A stretch of 64,000 nucleotides of DNA from Caulobacter sp. 73W (GTDB taxonomy: Bacteria > Pseudomonadota > Alphaproteobacteria > Caulobacterales > Caulobacteraceae). The first letter of the stretch is position 1. The number at the start of each line of letters is the position of its first letter. The position numbers were made by a program, and so were the translations under genes. The stretch is from assembly GCF_041021955.1 (NCBI RefSeq), contig NZ_CP158375.1:2604001-2668000 (forward strand). Direction: 5' to 3'. The notes beneath the pieces are model-generated. The model did not search any database. It was not told the origin of the DNA and saw only the letters and a list, made by a program, of their open reading frames with translations. Positions 19,901 to 29,140 of this stretch are shown here, piece by piece.

Positions 19901-20929
19901 CTAGGCGAGCGCCTTCTGCTTCAGCCAGCCGCGCTCGTGCAGAAGCTGTGCGATCTGGATGGCGTTCAGGGCGGCGCCCTTGCGCAGGTTGTCGGACACG
20001 CACCACAGATTGATGGTGTTCGGCTGCGTCGGGTCGTTGCGGATACGCGAGATGTAGACCGGGAATTCGCCCTGGCTTTCCTTCGGCGTGATGTAGCCGC
20101 CGTCCTCGCGCTTATCGACGACGATGACGCCGTCGGCTTCACGCAGGATGTCGCGGGCCTCGTCCTCGTCCAGCGGGCTTTCGAACTCGATGTTCACGGC
20201 CTCGGAGTGGCCGACGAACACCGGCACGCGCACGCAGGTCGCGGTCAGCTGAATGGCCGGATCCAGAATCTTCTGGGTCTCGACGGCCATTTTCCACTCT
20301 TCCTTGGTCTGCCCGTCGTCCATGAAGACGTCGATGTGCGGGATGACGTTGAAGGCGATCTGCTTGGTGAACTTCTTAGGCTCGGACGCGCCCAGGACGA
20401 AGACCTGCTTGGTCTGCTCCCAAAGCTCGTCCATGCCTTCCTTGCCCGCGCCGGAAACCGACTGGTAGGTCGACACCACGACGCGCTTGATCTTGGCGCG
20501 GTCGTGCAGGGGCTTCAGGGCCACCACCAGCTGCGCGGTCGAGCAGTTGGGGTTGGCGATGATGTTCTTGGGCGTGTCGGCGGCCGCGTCGGGGTTCACT
20601 TCCGGCACCACCAGCGGAACCTTCGGGTCCATGCGGAAGTGGCTGGAGTTGTCGATCACGATCGGACCGGCGGCGCCGATCTTCTCGCCCCAGGCCTTGG
20701 ATACGGAGCCGCCGGCGCTCATCAGCACCAGGTCGACCTTGGTGAAGTCGAACTGCTCGACGTCCTCGCAGGCGACCACGCCGTCTTTCCAGCCGACTTC
20801 GACGCCAATGGATTTTCGCGAGGCCAGCGCATGCAGCTTGTCCACGGGGAAGTTCACTTCCTCGAGGATGTTCAACATTTCGCGGCCCACATTGCCCGTG
20901 GCGCCGACGACGGCGACCCGGTAACCCAT
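19901..20929 (-). CDS. asd: aspartate-semialdehyde dehydrogenase
   Basis: This 342-residue enzyme reduces aspartyl phosphate to the semialdehyde at the branch leading to lysine, diaminopimelate, threonine and methionine. The NADP loop is VVGATGNVGREML at the N-terminus. The catalytic Cys129 lies in NPNCSTAQLV, and SGAGKEGMDEL and the catalytic-His region VFVGHSEAVNIEFE follow. The ATG at 20929 is preceded by AAGGAGATCGCC, an excellent ribosome site. A terminator follows the stop. thrC, which uses the same pathway, is in this window but 7 kb away and not linked. The gene stands alone on the minus strand. Confidence 0.96.
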   Translation of the reverse strand: MGYRVAVVGATGNVGREMLNILEEVNFPVDKLHALASRKSIGVEVGWKDGVVACEDVEQFDFTKVDLVLMSAGGSVSKAWGEKIGAAGPIVIDNSSHFRMDPKVPLVVPEVNPDAAADTPKNIIANPNCSTAQLVVALKPLHDRAKIKRVVVSTYQSVSGAGKEGMDELWEQTKQVFVLGASEPKKFTKQIAFNVIPHIDVFMDDGQTKEEWKMAVETQKILDPAIQLTATCVRVPVFVGHSEAVNIEFESPLDEDEARDILREADGVIVVDKREDGGYITPKESQGEFPVYISRIRNDPTQPNTINLWCVSDNLRKGAALNAIQIAQLLHERGWLKQKALA

Positions 20930-21339
20930 GGCGATCTCCTTCGACAAAATACCCCCAGTTCGGGGAGCGATCCCGTTACGCCTCATGCAGCAAGGGCGCA
21001 AGGCGAGGCTTTCTTACAGGCGCCTCAGGAAAGGGCGGGCGCGAGGTTGATCCAGCGCAATGCGCCGCCAGCCTTCGCGGGCGAAATTGATCTCAGCCAG
21101 AAGTAACGCCGTGCGACGAAGCCATGTTTCGCCGTCGCAGAGCGACTCCATGACGCTTGTAGGGACTTTGCGGCGCCTGACGCCTTGGCAAGGCTGGACG
21201 ATACGCGTATGCACCCGCCAAGGCGACAAGGGGGCCACGCGTTCATGACGCGCACCTTATCGACGCCTGAAGATGAGTTGCCGACCGCGGAGTGACCCGA
21301 AAACGGGCGCTTCGGGCGGCGAAACGGGCCGTGAGGGAC
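20930..21339. other. gene-free stretch between asd and the oxidase genes
   Basis: About 410 bases separate two divergent units, and I see no reading frame with convincing composition. Near the asd side CCCC-agtt-CGGGG forms a short hairpin in the asd leader. In the middle is a nested inverted repeat described separately (21181-21225). The stretch should hold the promoters of asd and of the oxidase operon, but no clear -35/-10 pair stands out. Confidence 0.4.
21181..21225. promoter_or_regulatory. nested inverted repeat upstream of coxB
   Basis: CGCCTTGGC (21181-21189) and GCCAAGGCG (21217-21225) are perfect inverted repeats. Between them sits ATACGCGTAT (21201-21210), itself a perfect 10-base palindrome. 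The whole lies about 115 bases before the chosen coxB start. It could be a regulator site for the oxidase genes or an RNA fold in the leader. Confidence 0.4.
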
Positions 21340-22263
21340 ATGAAGGCGCAACTTTTGGGTATGCGGCGGATGATGGCGGGTCTGGCCGCGTTCGCAGCAA
21401 CGGCGACGTTCGGCGCTCAGGCGCTGGCCGAACAACTGATGGGGCAGCCGACCCCGAAAGGCATCGCGCTGCAGCCGGCGGCTTCGCCGCTGAAGCACCA
21501 TGCGCACTTCTTCCACGACGCGATCCTGCTGCCGATCATCACGATCATCACCCTGTTCGTGCTGGGCCTGCTGATCTGGATCGTGGTGCGCTACAACAAG
21601 CGCGCCAATCCGGTGCCGGCCAAGTTCAGCCACAACACGGCCATCGAGATCGTCTGGACCGTCGTTCCGGTCCTGATCCTGATGTTCATCGCGATCTTCT
21701 CGTTCCGGCTGCTGTTCGACTACCACAACATGCCGAAGCCCTACATGACCGTGAAGGCCGTCGGCTATCAGTGGTACTGGGGCTACGAGTATCCCGATCA
21801 GGAGATCGGCGAAATCACCTCGACCATGCTGCCGGAAGCCGAAGCCAAGGCGCGCGGCGTTCCGTTCCGCCTGGCGGCGACCGAGCCGATGGTGGTTCCG
21901 GTCAATCAGGTCGTGCGCGTCCAGGTGACCGCCGCCGACGTGATCCACGCCTTCGCCCTGCCGGCCTTTGGTCTGAAGACCGACGCCATCCCGGGCCGCC
22001 TGAACGAAACCTGGTTCAAGGCTGAGAAGACCGGCACCTTCTACGGCCAATGCTCGGAGCTGTGCGGCGTCGACCACGCCTTCATGCCGATCGAGATCAA
22101 GGTCGTCAGCCAAGCCGAATTCGACGCCTGGGTCGCCCAAAAGGCGCCTCCGGCTCCGGCGGCTGCTCCCGCCGTCGCCGCTCCGGCCGCCGCAGACGCT
22201 GCGACGCCGGCCGCCGAAACCACTCCCGCTCCGGCCGCGGCTCCCGCCGCGCCGGCGGCCTAA
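21340..22263 (+). CDS. coxB: cytochrome c oxidase subunit II
   Basis: Subunit II of aa3-type cytochrome c oxidase takes electrons from cytochrome c through the CuA centre in the periplasmic domain. The N-terminus is a signal-like hydrophobic stretch ending ALAEQ, followed by two transmembrane helices (ILLPIITIITLFVLGLLIWI and IVWTVVPVLILMFIAIF). The CuA ligands are seen in GQCSELCGVDHAFMPIE. The quinone/cytochrome segment YQWYWGYEYP is also present. A 45-residue Ala/Pro-rich tail ends the protein. I chose ATG 21340 with AGGG upstream; ATG 21292 or 21361 are alternatives. It begins the oxidase operon that runs to the SURF1 gene. Confidence 0.95.
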   Translation: MKAQLLGMRRMMAGLAAFAATATFGAQALAEQLMGQPTPKGIALQPAASPLKHHAHFFHDAILLPIITIITLFVLGLLIWIVVRYNKRANPVPAKFSHNTAIEIVWTVVPVLILMFIAIFSFRLLFDYHNMPKPYMTVKAVGYQWYWGYEYPDQEIGEITSTMLPEAEAKARGVPFRLAATEPMVVPVNQVVRVQVTAADVIHAFALPAFGLKTDAIPGRLNETWFKAEKTGTFYGQCSELCGVDHAFMPIEIKVVSQAEFDAWVAQKAPPAPAAAPAVAAPAAADAATPAAETTPAPAAAPAAPAA

Positions 22264-22282
22264 GCTCGTAGGATAGAGTCCG

Positions 22283-23938
22283 ATGGCTCACGCCGCAGAC
22301 CACGCACACGATCACGACGCCGATCACAAGCCGGGCTTCATCGCCCGCTGGTTCTTCTCCACGAACCACAAGGACATCGGCACCCTCTACATCCTGTTCG
22401 CCATCATGGCGGGCCTCGTCGGCGGCGCCCTTTCGGGCCTGATCCGCTGGGAACTGGCCGAGCCGGGCATCCAGGTGTTCTCGGACAACGGGATGCTGGC
22501 CCAGCTGGGCGTCTTCAAGGGCAAGCACGGCTATAACGCCGTCGTCACCGCCCACGCCCTGATCATGATCTTCTTCATGGTCATGCCGGCGATGATCGGC
22601 GGGTTCGGCAACTGGTTCATTCCGATCATGATCGGTGCGCCGGATATGGCCTTCCCGCGGATGAACAACATCTCGTTCTGGCTGCTGGTCGCCGCGTGGG
22701 TGCTGCTCTGCACCTCGATGTTCGTCGACGGCGGTCCTGGCCACGGCTTCGGCGGCGGCTGGACGATCTATCCGCCGCTGTCCACGACCGGCCACACCGG
22801 CCCGGCCATGGATCTGGCGATCTTCTCGCTCCACCTGGCGGGCATCAGCTCGATCCTGGGCGCGATCAACTTCATCACCACCATCTTCAACATGCGCGCG
22901 CCGGGCATGACCCTGCACCGCATGCCGCTGTTCGCCTGGTCGGTGCTGATCACCGCCTTCCTGCTGCTGCTGTCGCTGCCGGTTCTGGGCGGCGCCATCA
23001 CCATGCTGCTGACGGACCGTAACTTCGGCACCCACTTCTTCGACCCGACCGCGGGCGGCGACCCGGTCATGTTCCAGCACCTGTTCTGGTTCTTCGGTCA
23101 CCCGGAAGTGTACATCCTGATCCTGCCCGGGTTCGGGATCATCAGCCACATCGTGTCGACCTTCAGCCGCAAGCCGGTCTTCGGTTACCTCGCCATGGCC
23201 TACGCCATGGTGGCCATCGGCTTCGTCGGCTTCATCGTGTGGGCTCACCACATGTACACCGTCGGCATGAGCATCAACCTGCGCGCCTACTTCGTGGCCG
23301 CCACGATGATCATCGCCGTTCCGACGGGCGTGAAGATCTTCTCCTGGATCGCCACCATGTGGGGCGGCTCCATCAGCTTCAAGACGCCCATGCTGTGGGC
23401 GATCGGCTTCATCTTCCTGTTCACGGTCGGCGGCGTCACCGGCGTGGTCCTGTCCAACGCGGGCATCGATTACAGCCTGCACGACACCTATTACGTGGTG
23501 GCGCACTTCCACTACGTGCTGTCGCTGGGCGCCGTGTTCGCTATCTTCGCAGGCTTCTACTACTGGTTCGAGAAGATGTGGGGCGTGAAGTACAACGAGT
23601 TCCTCGGCGCCTTGCACTTCTGGGTCATGTTCGTCGGCGTGAACCTCGTCTTCTTCCCGCAGCACTTCCTGGGTCTGCAAGGCATGCCGCGTCGTTACGT
23701 CGACTATCCGGAAGCCTTCACCTACTGGAACTGGGTCTCGTCGGTCGGCTACGTGATCACGATCGCCGCCGTCGGCATCTTCCTGGTGGTCCTGCTGGAG
23801 GCAGCCATCCGTCGTCGCAAGGCCGAAGCCAACCCGTGGGGCGAAGGCGCCACGACGCTGGAGTGGACCCTGTCCTCGCCGCCGCCGTTCCACCAGTTCA
23901 ACGAACCGCCGGTGATCAAGGCCGACAGCCACCACTGA
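22283..23938 (+). CDS. ctaD: cytochrome c oxidase subunit I
   Basis: This is the catalytic subunit of aa3 oxidase: 551 residues with twelve transmembrane helices holding haem a, haem a3 and CuB, where oxygen is reduced and protons are pumped. The family signatures are [13 protein letters not shown] (CuB ligand and the His-Tyr pair), the proton-channel region around GGFGNWFIP, and [15 protein letters not shown] for the haem ligands. The N-terminus is His/Asp-rich ([13 protein letters not shown]). It follows coxB by 19 bases. A strong GC hairpin lies just after the stop, before ctaB, and may lower expression of the assembly genes relative to the subunits. Confidence 0.98.
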   Translation: MAHAADHAHDHDADHKPGFIARWFFSTNHKDIGTLYILFAIMAGLVGGALSGLIRWELAEPGIQVFSDNGMLAQLGVFKGKHGYNAVVTAHALIMIFFMVMPAMIGGFGNWFIPIMIGAPDMAFPRMNNISFWLLVAAWVLLCTSMFVDGGPGHGFGGGWTIYPPLSTTGHTGPAMDLAIFSLHLAGISSILGAINFITTIFNMRAPGMTLHRMPLFAWSVLITAFLLLLSLPVLGGAITMLLTDRNFGTHFFDPTAGGDPVMFQHLFWFFGHPEVYILILPGFGIISHIVSTFSRKPVFGYLAMAYAMVAIGFVGFIVWAHHMYTVGMSINLRAYFVAATMIIAVPTGVKIFSWIATMWGGSISFKTPMLWAIGFIFLFTVGGVTGVVLSNAGIDYSLHDTYYVVAHFHYVLSLGAVFAIFAGFYYWFEKMWGVKYNEFLGALHFWVMFVGVNLVFFPQHFLGLQGMPRRYVDYPEAFTYWNWVSSVGYVITIAAVGIFLVVLLEAAIRRRKAEANPWGEGATTLEWTLSSPPPFHQFNEPPVIKADSHH

Positions 23939-23964
23939 TCGCCAGGTTCTGAGTAAAAATCGGG

Positions 23965-23997
23965 GGGCGCGGATCGGACGCAGGTCCGGCCGCGCCC
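23965..23997 (+). terminator. hairpin between ctaD and ctaB
   Basis: GGGCGCGG (23965-23972) pairs with CCGCGCCC (23990-23997), and inside it CGGAC pairs with GTCCG around a 4-base loop. The stem is very stable but is followed by TTCGG, not a U-run. It may act as a partial terminator or an mRNA processing barrier within the operon. Confidence 0.5.
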
Positions 23998-24014
23998 TTC
24001 GGCCTATAAGACGC

Positions 24015-25010
24015 ATGATGAGCAAGCCCGCCGCCATAGAGACCGCCGAGGTCACGCCCGCCAGCTGGCGGGACTACCTGCAGCTGATGAAGCCGCGGGT
24101 GATGAGCCTGGTCGTGTTCACCGCCCTGACCGGCGTGGTCGCGGCGCGCAGCCACCTGCACCCCGTGCTGATGGCCGTGGCGGTGCTGTGCATCGCCGTG
24201 GGAGCCGGCGCGTCCGGCGCCCTCAACATGTGGTTCGACGCCGACATCGACGCCAAGATGCGCCGCACCCGCGCCCGCCCCGTGCCGGCCGGCAAGGTGG
24301 CGGGGGCCGAAGCCGCGTCCCTGGGCGTAGTGCTGAGCCTGCTGTCGGTCATGCTGATGGGCATGGCGCTGAACTGGCTGGCCGCCGGCCTGCTGGCCTT
24401 CACCATCCTGTTCTACGCCGTGGTCTACACCATGTGGCTGAAGCGCTGGACCGTGCAGAACATCGTCATCGGCGGACTGGCGGGGGCGCTGCCGCCGGCC
24501 ATCGGCTGGGCCGCCGCCACGGGCGAGGCGCCGCTGAACGCCTGGCTGATGGTGCTGATCATCTTCCTGTGGACCCCGCCGCACTTCTGGGCTCTGGCGC
24601 TCTACACCAAGCAGGACTACGCCAAGGCCGGCGTGCCGATGCTGCCGGTGGTGAAGGGGGCCAAGAGCACCCGTCTGCAGATCTTGATCTACAGCCTGGT
24701 CCTGATCCCGGTCTGCGTGGCCCCGGCCTTCACGGGCCTCGGCGGCATGCTCTATCTGTCGGTCTCGGTGATCGGCGGGCTGGTGTTCCTGATCCTGGCC
24801 GGGCGGCTGTTCGCCAGCCGCGCCGGCGACGAGGCGGACGACCGCACGGGCGAGAACGGCGACCTGCTCTATGCGGTGCGCGCCGGCTCCAAGGACGCGC
24901 GCAACATGTTCGCCTTTTCGATCCTGTATCTCTTCCTGCTGTTCGCGGCCCTGTTGGTCGAGGCGGCGGCTGGCCTTTCTCCCATGCACTGGGTAATCAA
25001 GCTGTCATGA
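24015..25010 (+). CDS. ctaB: protohaem IX farnesyltransferase (haem O synthase)
   Basis: This 331-residue membrane enzyme adds the farnesyl group to haem b to make haem O, the precursor of haem a in the oxidase encoded here. Eight to nine hydrophobic helices are seen. The prenyl-diphosphate-binding motif is NMWFDADIDAKMRRTRARP near residue 75, and a second Asp-containing region, YTKQDYAKAGVPMLP, follows. The family N-terminal motif YLQLMKPRVMSLVVFTALTG is clear. The last codons overlap the following small gene (ATGA). Haem A synthase (ctaA) is not in this window. Confidence 0.95.
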   Translation: MMSKPAAIETAEVTPASWRDYLQLMKPRVMSLVVFTALTGVVAARSHLHPVLMAVAVLCIAVGAGASGALNMWFDADIDAKMRRTRARPVPAGKVAGAEAASLGVVLSLLSVMLMGMALNWLAAGLLAFTILFYAVVYTMWLKRWTVQNIVIGGLAGALPPAIGWAAATGEAPLNAWLMVLIIFLWTPPHFWALALYTKQDYAKAGVPMLPVVKGAKSTRLQILIYSLVLIPVCVAPAFTGLGGMLYLSVSVIGGLVFLILAGRLFASRAGDEADDRTGENGDLLYAVRAGSKDARNMFAFSILYLFLLFAALLVEAAAGLSPMHWVIKLS

Positions 25011-25165
25011 CCGAGCCGCAGAAAACTCCGGACCGGGCCGCCGCCGACAAGGCGCGCCGCGGACGCAACGTCGCCCTGGCTCTTGGCCTCGTGGCCTTCG
25101 TGGTCCTGGTGTTCGTGGTGACCCTCGTCAGGCTGGGAGGCAATATTGCCGACCGACCGCTCTGA
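25007..25165 (+). CDS. CoxF-like small oxidase-assembly membrane protein
   Basis: This 52-residue protein has a charged N-terminus (TEPQKTPDRAAADKARRGRN) and one transmembrane helix (VALALGLVAFVVLVFVVTLV). The ATG at 25007 overlaps the ctaB stop as ATGA, and its end overlaps the start of ctaG, so translation is coupled on both sides. Small one-helix proteins at this place in alphaproteobacterial oxidase operons are called CoxF. Its role in assembly is inferred from location only. Confidence 0.8.
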   Translation: MTEPQKTPDRAAADKARRGRNVALALGLVAFVVLVFVVTLVRLGGNIADRPL

Positions 25166-25733
25166 GGCCACGCCGCAGCAGAAGATGAACCGCCGGGTCG
25201 CGCTGATCTGCGCGACGGTGTTCTTCGGCATGGTGGGCGCTGCCTATGCGGCCGTCCCGCTTTACAAGATGTTCTGCCAGGTGACCGGCTTCGGCGGCAC
25301 GGTGAGCAAGGCCTCGGCCGCGCCGACCAAGATTCTGGACCAGAAGATCACCGTCCGCTTCGACGCCAATGTGCGCTCCCTGCCGTGGGATTTCAGCACC
25401 GAGCAGGTGAGCCAGCAGATCAACATCGGCGCGACGGGACTGGCCTTTTTCAAGGTCACCAACAACGGCGACAAGCCGATGACCGGCCGCGCTTCGTACA
25501 ACGTCGTGCCGGAGCTGGCCGGTCCGTATTTCCAGAAGCTGGAGTGCTTCTGCTTCAATGATCAGACCATCCAGCCCGGCCAGACGGTCGAGTTCCCGGT
25601 GGTCTATTTCGTAGACCCCCGCTACGCCGATGACTTCGAGACGAAGGGCAAGGAGGAGATCACACTCTCCTACACGTTCTTCCCATCGACGAAGGTTGCG
25701 GAAAGCGGCGCTTCGGCCACTGGCGGAAGCTGA
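25146..25733 (+). CDS. ctaG: cytochrome c oxidase assembly protein CtaG/Cox11
   Basis: Cox11 delivers copper to the CuB site of subunit I on the periplasmic side. The single N-terminal helix is RRVALICATVFFGMVGAAYAAVPLY, followed by the periplasmic domain. Copper ligands are in the CFCF motif (LECFCFNDQTIQPGQ), followed by VVYFVDPRYADD, the standard family C-terminal signature. The TTG start at 25146 has GGAGG five bases upstream and overlaps the preceding small gene by 20 bases; ATG 25185 is a weaker choice because it removes much of the N-terminal tail. The length of 195 residues is normal. Confidence 0.94.
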   Translation: MPTDRSEATPQQKMNRRVALICATVFFGMVGAAYAAVPLYKMFCQVTGFGGTVSKASAAPTKILDQKITVRFDANVRSLPWDFSTEQVSQQINIGATGLAFFKVTNNGDKPMTGRASYNVVPELAGPYFQKLECFCFNDQTIQPGQTVEFPVVYFVDPRYADDFETKGKEEITLSYTFFPSTKVAESGASATGGS

Positions 25734-25807
25734 CGACGGGCGTTATAGCACGAACGATTTTCAAGGCTGGGCTCGCCCGGCCGGGGGACAAAAGGGTTTA
25801 GGCGAAC

Positions 25808-26671
25808 ATGGCATCTGGCGCCGTAAAACACGACTATCACATTCTTCCGCCCAGCCCGTGGCCGCTGGTCAGCTCGGTTGCGCTGGTCCTGCTCACCATG
25901 GGAACCGTCATCTGGATGAAGGGCGGTCTCTTCGGTCTCGAGAAGGGCACCTGGTGGGTGGCCGCTCTGGGCCTGCTCGGTCTGATCTATTCCGTGGTCG
26001 GCTGGTGGGGCGACGTCATCAAGGAAGCCAACGCCGGCGACCATACGCCGGTCGTCTCGATCGGCCTGCGCTACGGCATGATCCTGTTTATCGCCTCGGA
26101 AGTGATGTTCTTCGTGGCGTGGTTCTGGATGTTTTTCGAGATGGTGCTCTTCCATGAGCACCGGACCCTGTCCGCCTACGAGGAAGTGAAGACGGCCTGG
26201 GCCCAGTGGCCGCCGGCCGGCGTCGAGACCGTCTCGGCCTGGCGTCTGCCGCTGGTCAACACCCTGACACTGCTGCTGTCGGGCACGACCGTGACCTGGG
26301 CTCACCACGCGATCATCAAGAACGACCGCGAAGGCGCCAAGCTGGCCCTGATCCTGACCGTGGCCCTGGGCCTGCTGTTCAGCGGCATCCAGTTCTACGA
26401 GTACTACCACATCAACCACGAGCACCTGTTCTATTCGGAAGCCGCGGCGAACTCGGGCCTGTACGGTTCGACCTTCTTCCTGGCGACGGGTTTCCACGGC
26501 GCTCACGTGATCATCGGTACGCTCTTCCTGATCGTCTGCCTGATCCGACTGATGCGCGGCGCCTTCACGCCGGAACGTCACTTCGGCTTCGAAGCCGCCG
26601 CCTGGTACTGGCACTTCGTCGACGTGGTGTGGCTGTTCCTGTTCGCATTCGTCTACGTCGTCTTCGGCTAA
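25808..26671 (+). CDS. coxC: cytochrome c oxidase subunit III
   Basis: This 287-residue subunit of aa3 oxidase has seven transmembrane helices and stabilises the catalytic core and proton uptake. The family landmarks are HDYHILPPSPWPL at the N-terminus, GMILFIASEVMFFVAWFW, TGFHGAHVIIGT and FGFEAAAWYWHFVDVVWLFLF. It follows ctaG by about 75 bases. The next gene begins directly after its stop (TAAATG), so the operon continues. Confidence 0.97.
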   Translation: MASGAVKHDYHILPPSPWPLVSSVALVLLTMGTVIWMKGGLFGLEKGTWWVAALGLLGLIYSVVGWWGDVIKEANAGDHTPVVSIGLRYGMILFIASEVMFFVAWFWMFFEMVLFHEHRTLSAYEEVKTAWAQWPPAGVETVSAWRLPLVNTLTLLLSGTTVTWAHHAIIKNDREGAKLALILTVALGLLFSGIQFYEYYHINHEHLFYSEAAANSGLYGSTFFLATGFHGAHVIIGTLFLIVCLIRLMRGAFTPERHFGFEAAAWYWHFVDVVWLFLFAFVYVVFG

Positions 26672-27037
26672 ATGGCAGGGCCGGCGAACCCCTACTTGTC
26701 GGGGCTCGCCGGCCGCTGTCCGAACTGCGGCGAGGGAATGCTCTTCGAGGGCTTCCTTCGCATCAGCCCGGCCTGCGAGGCCTGTGGCTATGATCTCTCC
26801 AAGGCCGACAGCGGCGACGGGCCCGCGGTCTTCATCATCCTCATCGCCGGCTTCCTGGTCTGCTTCGCGGCTTTGTTCGTGGAGTTCACCTTCCACCCGC
26901 CGATCTGGCTGCACCTCATTCTCTGGCTTCCGCTGATCACCTTCGTGTCGGTCGGCCTGCTGCGCCCCATGAAGGGGCTGATGGTCGCCGCCCAGGTGGC
27001 CAACAAGGCGTCCGAGGCCGGACGCCGCGACGTCTGA
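26672..27037 (+). CDS. DUF983 membrane protein
   Basis: This 121-residue protein begins with a zinc-ribbon-like part (GRCPNCGEGMLFEGFLRISPAC, then ACGYDL) with two CxxC pairs. Two transmembrane helices follow at about 45-65 and 75-95. DUF983 proteins are common next to oxidase or SURF1 genes in Alphaproteobacteria, and a link to oxidase assembly is inferred from that. The ATG immediately follows the coxC stop, and the SURF1 gene starts 5 bases after its end, so all three are cotranslated. The molecular function is not known. Confidence 0.85.
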   Translation: MAGPANPYLSGLAGRCPNCGEGMLFEGFLRISPACEACGYDLSKADSGDGPAVFIILIAGFLVCFAALFVEFTFHPPIWLHLILWLPLITFVSVGLLRPMKGLMVAAQVANKASEAGRRDV

Positions 27038-27041
27038 GCCC

Positions 27042-27737
27042 ATGTCATCCGGAACCGCCCGCCGCTTTCCCATCGGCCTGACCATCGCCACCGCGATCAG
27101 CCTGGTGATCCTGTGCTGCCTCGGCGCCTGGCAGGTGCAACGCCTGAGCTGGAAGAACGATCTTTTGACCCGCATCGCCGCCCTGCAAGGCGCGGCGGCG
27201 ACGCCCTGGACGCCGGGGTCGAGCGAGTTCACCCGCGTCAGCCTGACCTGTCCCGGCCTGGCCAAGGCGCCGTTCGTCGAGCTCTACGCCATCCGTGACG
27301 GCAAGGCGGGGGAGCGGATCATCTCCGCCTGCCCGACGCCGCAGGGCGTGGTCCTGGTTGATCGCGGCTTTGTCGCCGACACGGTCTCGGCCCGCCCGCC
27401 GGTCGACGCGACGGATCGTACGCCCGTCTCCGTCACTGGCGTGCTGCGGGCCGGGGACGCGCGCAGCTTCGTCACCCCGCCGGACCAGCCGGACAAGCGC
27501 CAGTACTTCGCCCGTGACGCCGCCGCCGTCGGCGCCGGCCTGGGCGCCGCGAACGCCGCGCCGCTGTTCCTGATGGCCGAGACCCCCACCAATCCGGACT
27601 GGGCCGCGCTGGAGCCGGCGCCGCTTCCGGCGGAAATTTCCAACCGGCATCTGGAATATGCGCTGACCTGGTTCGGCCTTGCCGCGACCCTGGCCTGCGT
27701 CTATGCCGCCATGCTCTGGCGCAGGCGAAAAGACTGA
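27042..27737 (+). CDS. SURF1-family oxidase assembly protein
   Basis: SURF1 helps insert haem a into subunit I of cytochrome oxidase. The protein has the family layout: an N-terminal helix (IGLTIATAISLVILCCLGAWQVQRL with the conserved GxWQxxR), a periplasmic domain, the motif VLVDRGFV, and a C-terminal helix ending WRRRKD. At 231 residues it is normal. The stop codon overlaps the ATG of thrC by one base, so the oxidase operon reads directly into threonine synthesis. Confidence 0.93.
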   Translation: MSSGTARRFPIGLTIATAISLVILCCLGAWQVQRLSWKNDLLTRIAALQGAAATPWTPGSSEFTRVSLTCPGLAKAPFVELYAIRDGKAGERIISACPTPQGVVLVDRGFVADTVSARPPVDATDRTPVSVTGVLRAGDARSFVTPPDQPDKRQYFARDAAAVGAGLGAANAAPLFLMAETPTNPDWAALEPAPLPAEISNRHLEYALTWFGLAATLACVYAAMLWRRRKD

Positions 27738-29140
27738 TGAAGTACATCTCCACCCGGGGAGAAGCCCCCGCGATCGGTTTCCTGGATGCGGTCCTGTCCG
27801 GCCTCGCGCCCGACGGCGGCCTGTACGTCCCGGAAAGCTGGCCCAGCTTCACCGCTGACGAGATCGCCGCCTTCGCCGGCAAGCCGTATCACGAGGTCGC
27901 CACCGAGGTGCTGGCCCGCTTCGCCGGCGACGAGATCGCCCGCGAGGACCTGGCCGCCATCTGCCAGGAGGCCTATGCCAGCTTCGCCCACCCGGCGACG
28001 ACACCGCTAAAGCAGCTGGCCCCCGGCCTGTTCCTGCTGGAGCTGTTCCACGGCCCGACCCTGGCGTTCAAGGACGTGGCCATGCAGCTGCTGGGGCGGC
28101 TGTACGACCACATTCTGTCGACCCGGAACCGCAATCTCACCATCGTCTGCGCCACGTCGGGCGACACCGGCGGCGCGGCGGTCGAGGCCTTCCGCGGCCG
28201 GACCAATGTGAAGATCGTCGCCATGTTCCCGGACGGCCGGATCAGCGAGGTCCAGCGGCGCTTCATGACCACGGTCGAGGACGCCAACGTCCAGTGCCTG
28301 TCGGTCGGCGGCACCTTCGACGACTGCCAGGCGATCCTCAAGGGCATGTTCGCCGACGGCCAGTTCGCGCAGGCCGTGGACCTGTCGGCGGTCAACTCCA
28401 TCAACTGGGCCCGGGTCGCGGCGCAAAGCGTCTATTACTTCACCGCCGCCGTCGCCCTGGGCGCGCCGCTGCGTGAAGTGGCCTTCGCCATCCCGACCGG
28501 CAACTTCGGCGACGCCTATGCGGGCTATGTGGCCAGCAAGCTGGGCCTGCCGATCCGCAGCCTGACGGCGGCGACCAACGCCAACGACATTGTCGCCCGC
28601 GCCATCGAGGACGGCCGCTATGTGCGCGGTGACGTGGCCGAGACCTCGTCGCCGGCCATGGACATCCAGGTCTCGTCGAACTTCGAGCGCCTGTATTTCG
28701 AAGCCGTCGGCCGTGACGGCGTCGAGACCGGCCGCGCCTTCCGCACCTTCGCCGAGGCGGGCGCCCTGGACATCCCGCCGTCGGCCCTGGCCGCGATCCG
28801 CGAGCTGTTCCGCGGCCGCGCCGTGAGCGAGGCGGAGACCGCCCGCACCATGGTCGCCACCCTCAACGAGACCGGCGAGATGATCGACCCGCACACGGCG
28901 GTGGCCGTCACCGCCGCCCAGGCCGCCCTGACGGCCGGCGGCGTCGACGCGCCGCTGGTGGTGCTGTCCACCGCCCATCCGGCCAAGTTCCCCGAAGCCG
29001 TCCTGGCCGCCTGCGGCGTCGACGCTCCGGCCCCGCGCGGCGCCGGTGACCTGTTCCAGCGTCCGGAACGCTTCGACAGCGTGGACGCCGACGCCGAGGC
29101 GGTGAAGGCCCGCGTGCGCGCCTTCGCGAGAGCCGAGTGA
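27737..29140 (+). CDS. thrC: threonine synthase
   Basis: This PLP enzyme turns O-phosphohomoserine into threonine in the cytoplasm. It belongs to the longer class-2-like form (467 residues) with the N-terminus MKYISTRGEAP. The PLP lysine is K112 in GPTLAFKDVAMQLLG. The phosphate loop and active-site segments CATSGDTGGAAVEAF and AIPTGNFGDAYAGY are intact. The first base of its ATG is shared with the SURF1 stop, and its end overlaps the peptidase gene by 4 bases. The thrC-M16 peptidase order is typical for Alphaproteobacteria. Confidence 0.97.
   Translation: MKYISTRGEAPAIGFLDAVLSGLAPDGGLYVPESWPSFTADEIAAFAGKPYHEVATEVLARFAGDEIAREDLAAICQEAYASFAHPATTPLKQLAPGLFLLELFHGPTLAFKDVAMQLLGRLYDHILSTRNRNLTIVCATSGDTGGAAVEAFRGRTNVKIVAMFPDGRISEVQRRFMTTVEDANVQCLSVGGTFDDCQAILKGMFADGQFAQAVDLSAVNSINWARVAAQSVYYFTAAVALGAPLREVAFAIPTGNFGDAYAGYVASKLGLPIRSLTAATNANDIVARAIEDGRYVRGDVAETSSPAMDIQVSSNFERLYFEAVGRDGVETGRAFRTFAEAGALDIPPSALAAIRELFRGRAVSEAETARTMVATLNETGEMIDPHTAVAVTAAQAALTAGGVDAPLVVLSTAHPAKFPEAVLAACGVDAPAPRGAGDLFQRPERFDSVDADAEAVKARVRAFARAE

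Noticed and set aside
22106-24055. A 649-codon minus-strand frame over the coxB end and ctaD.
   Set aside because: The protein would be extremely rich in His, Asp, Glu and Arg with no domain. It mirrors a membrane-protein gene on the plus strand.
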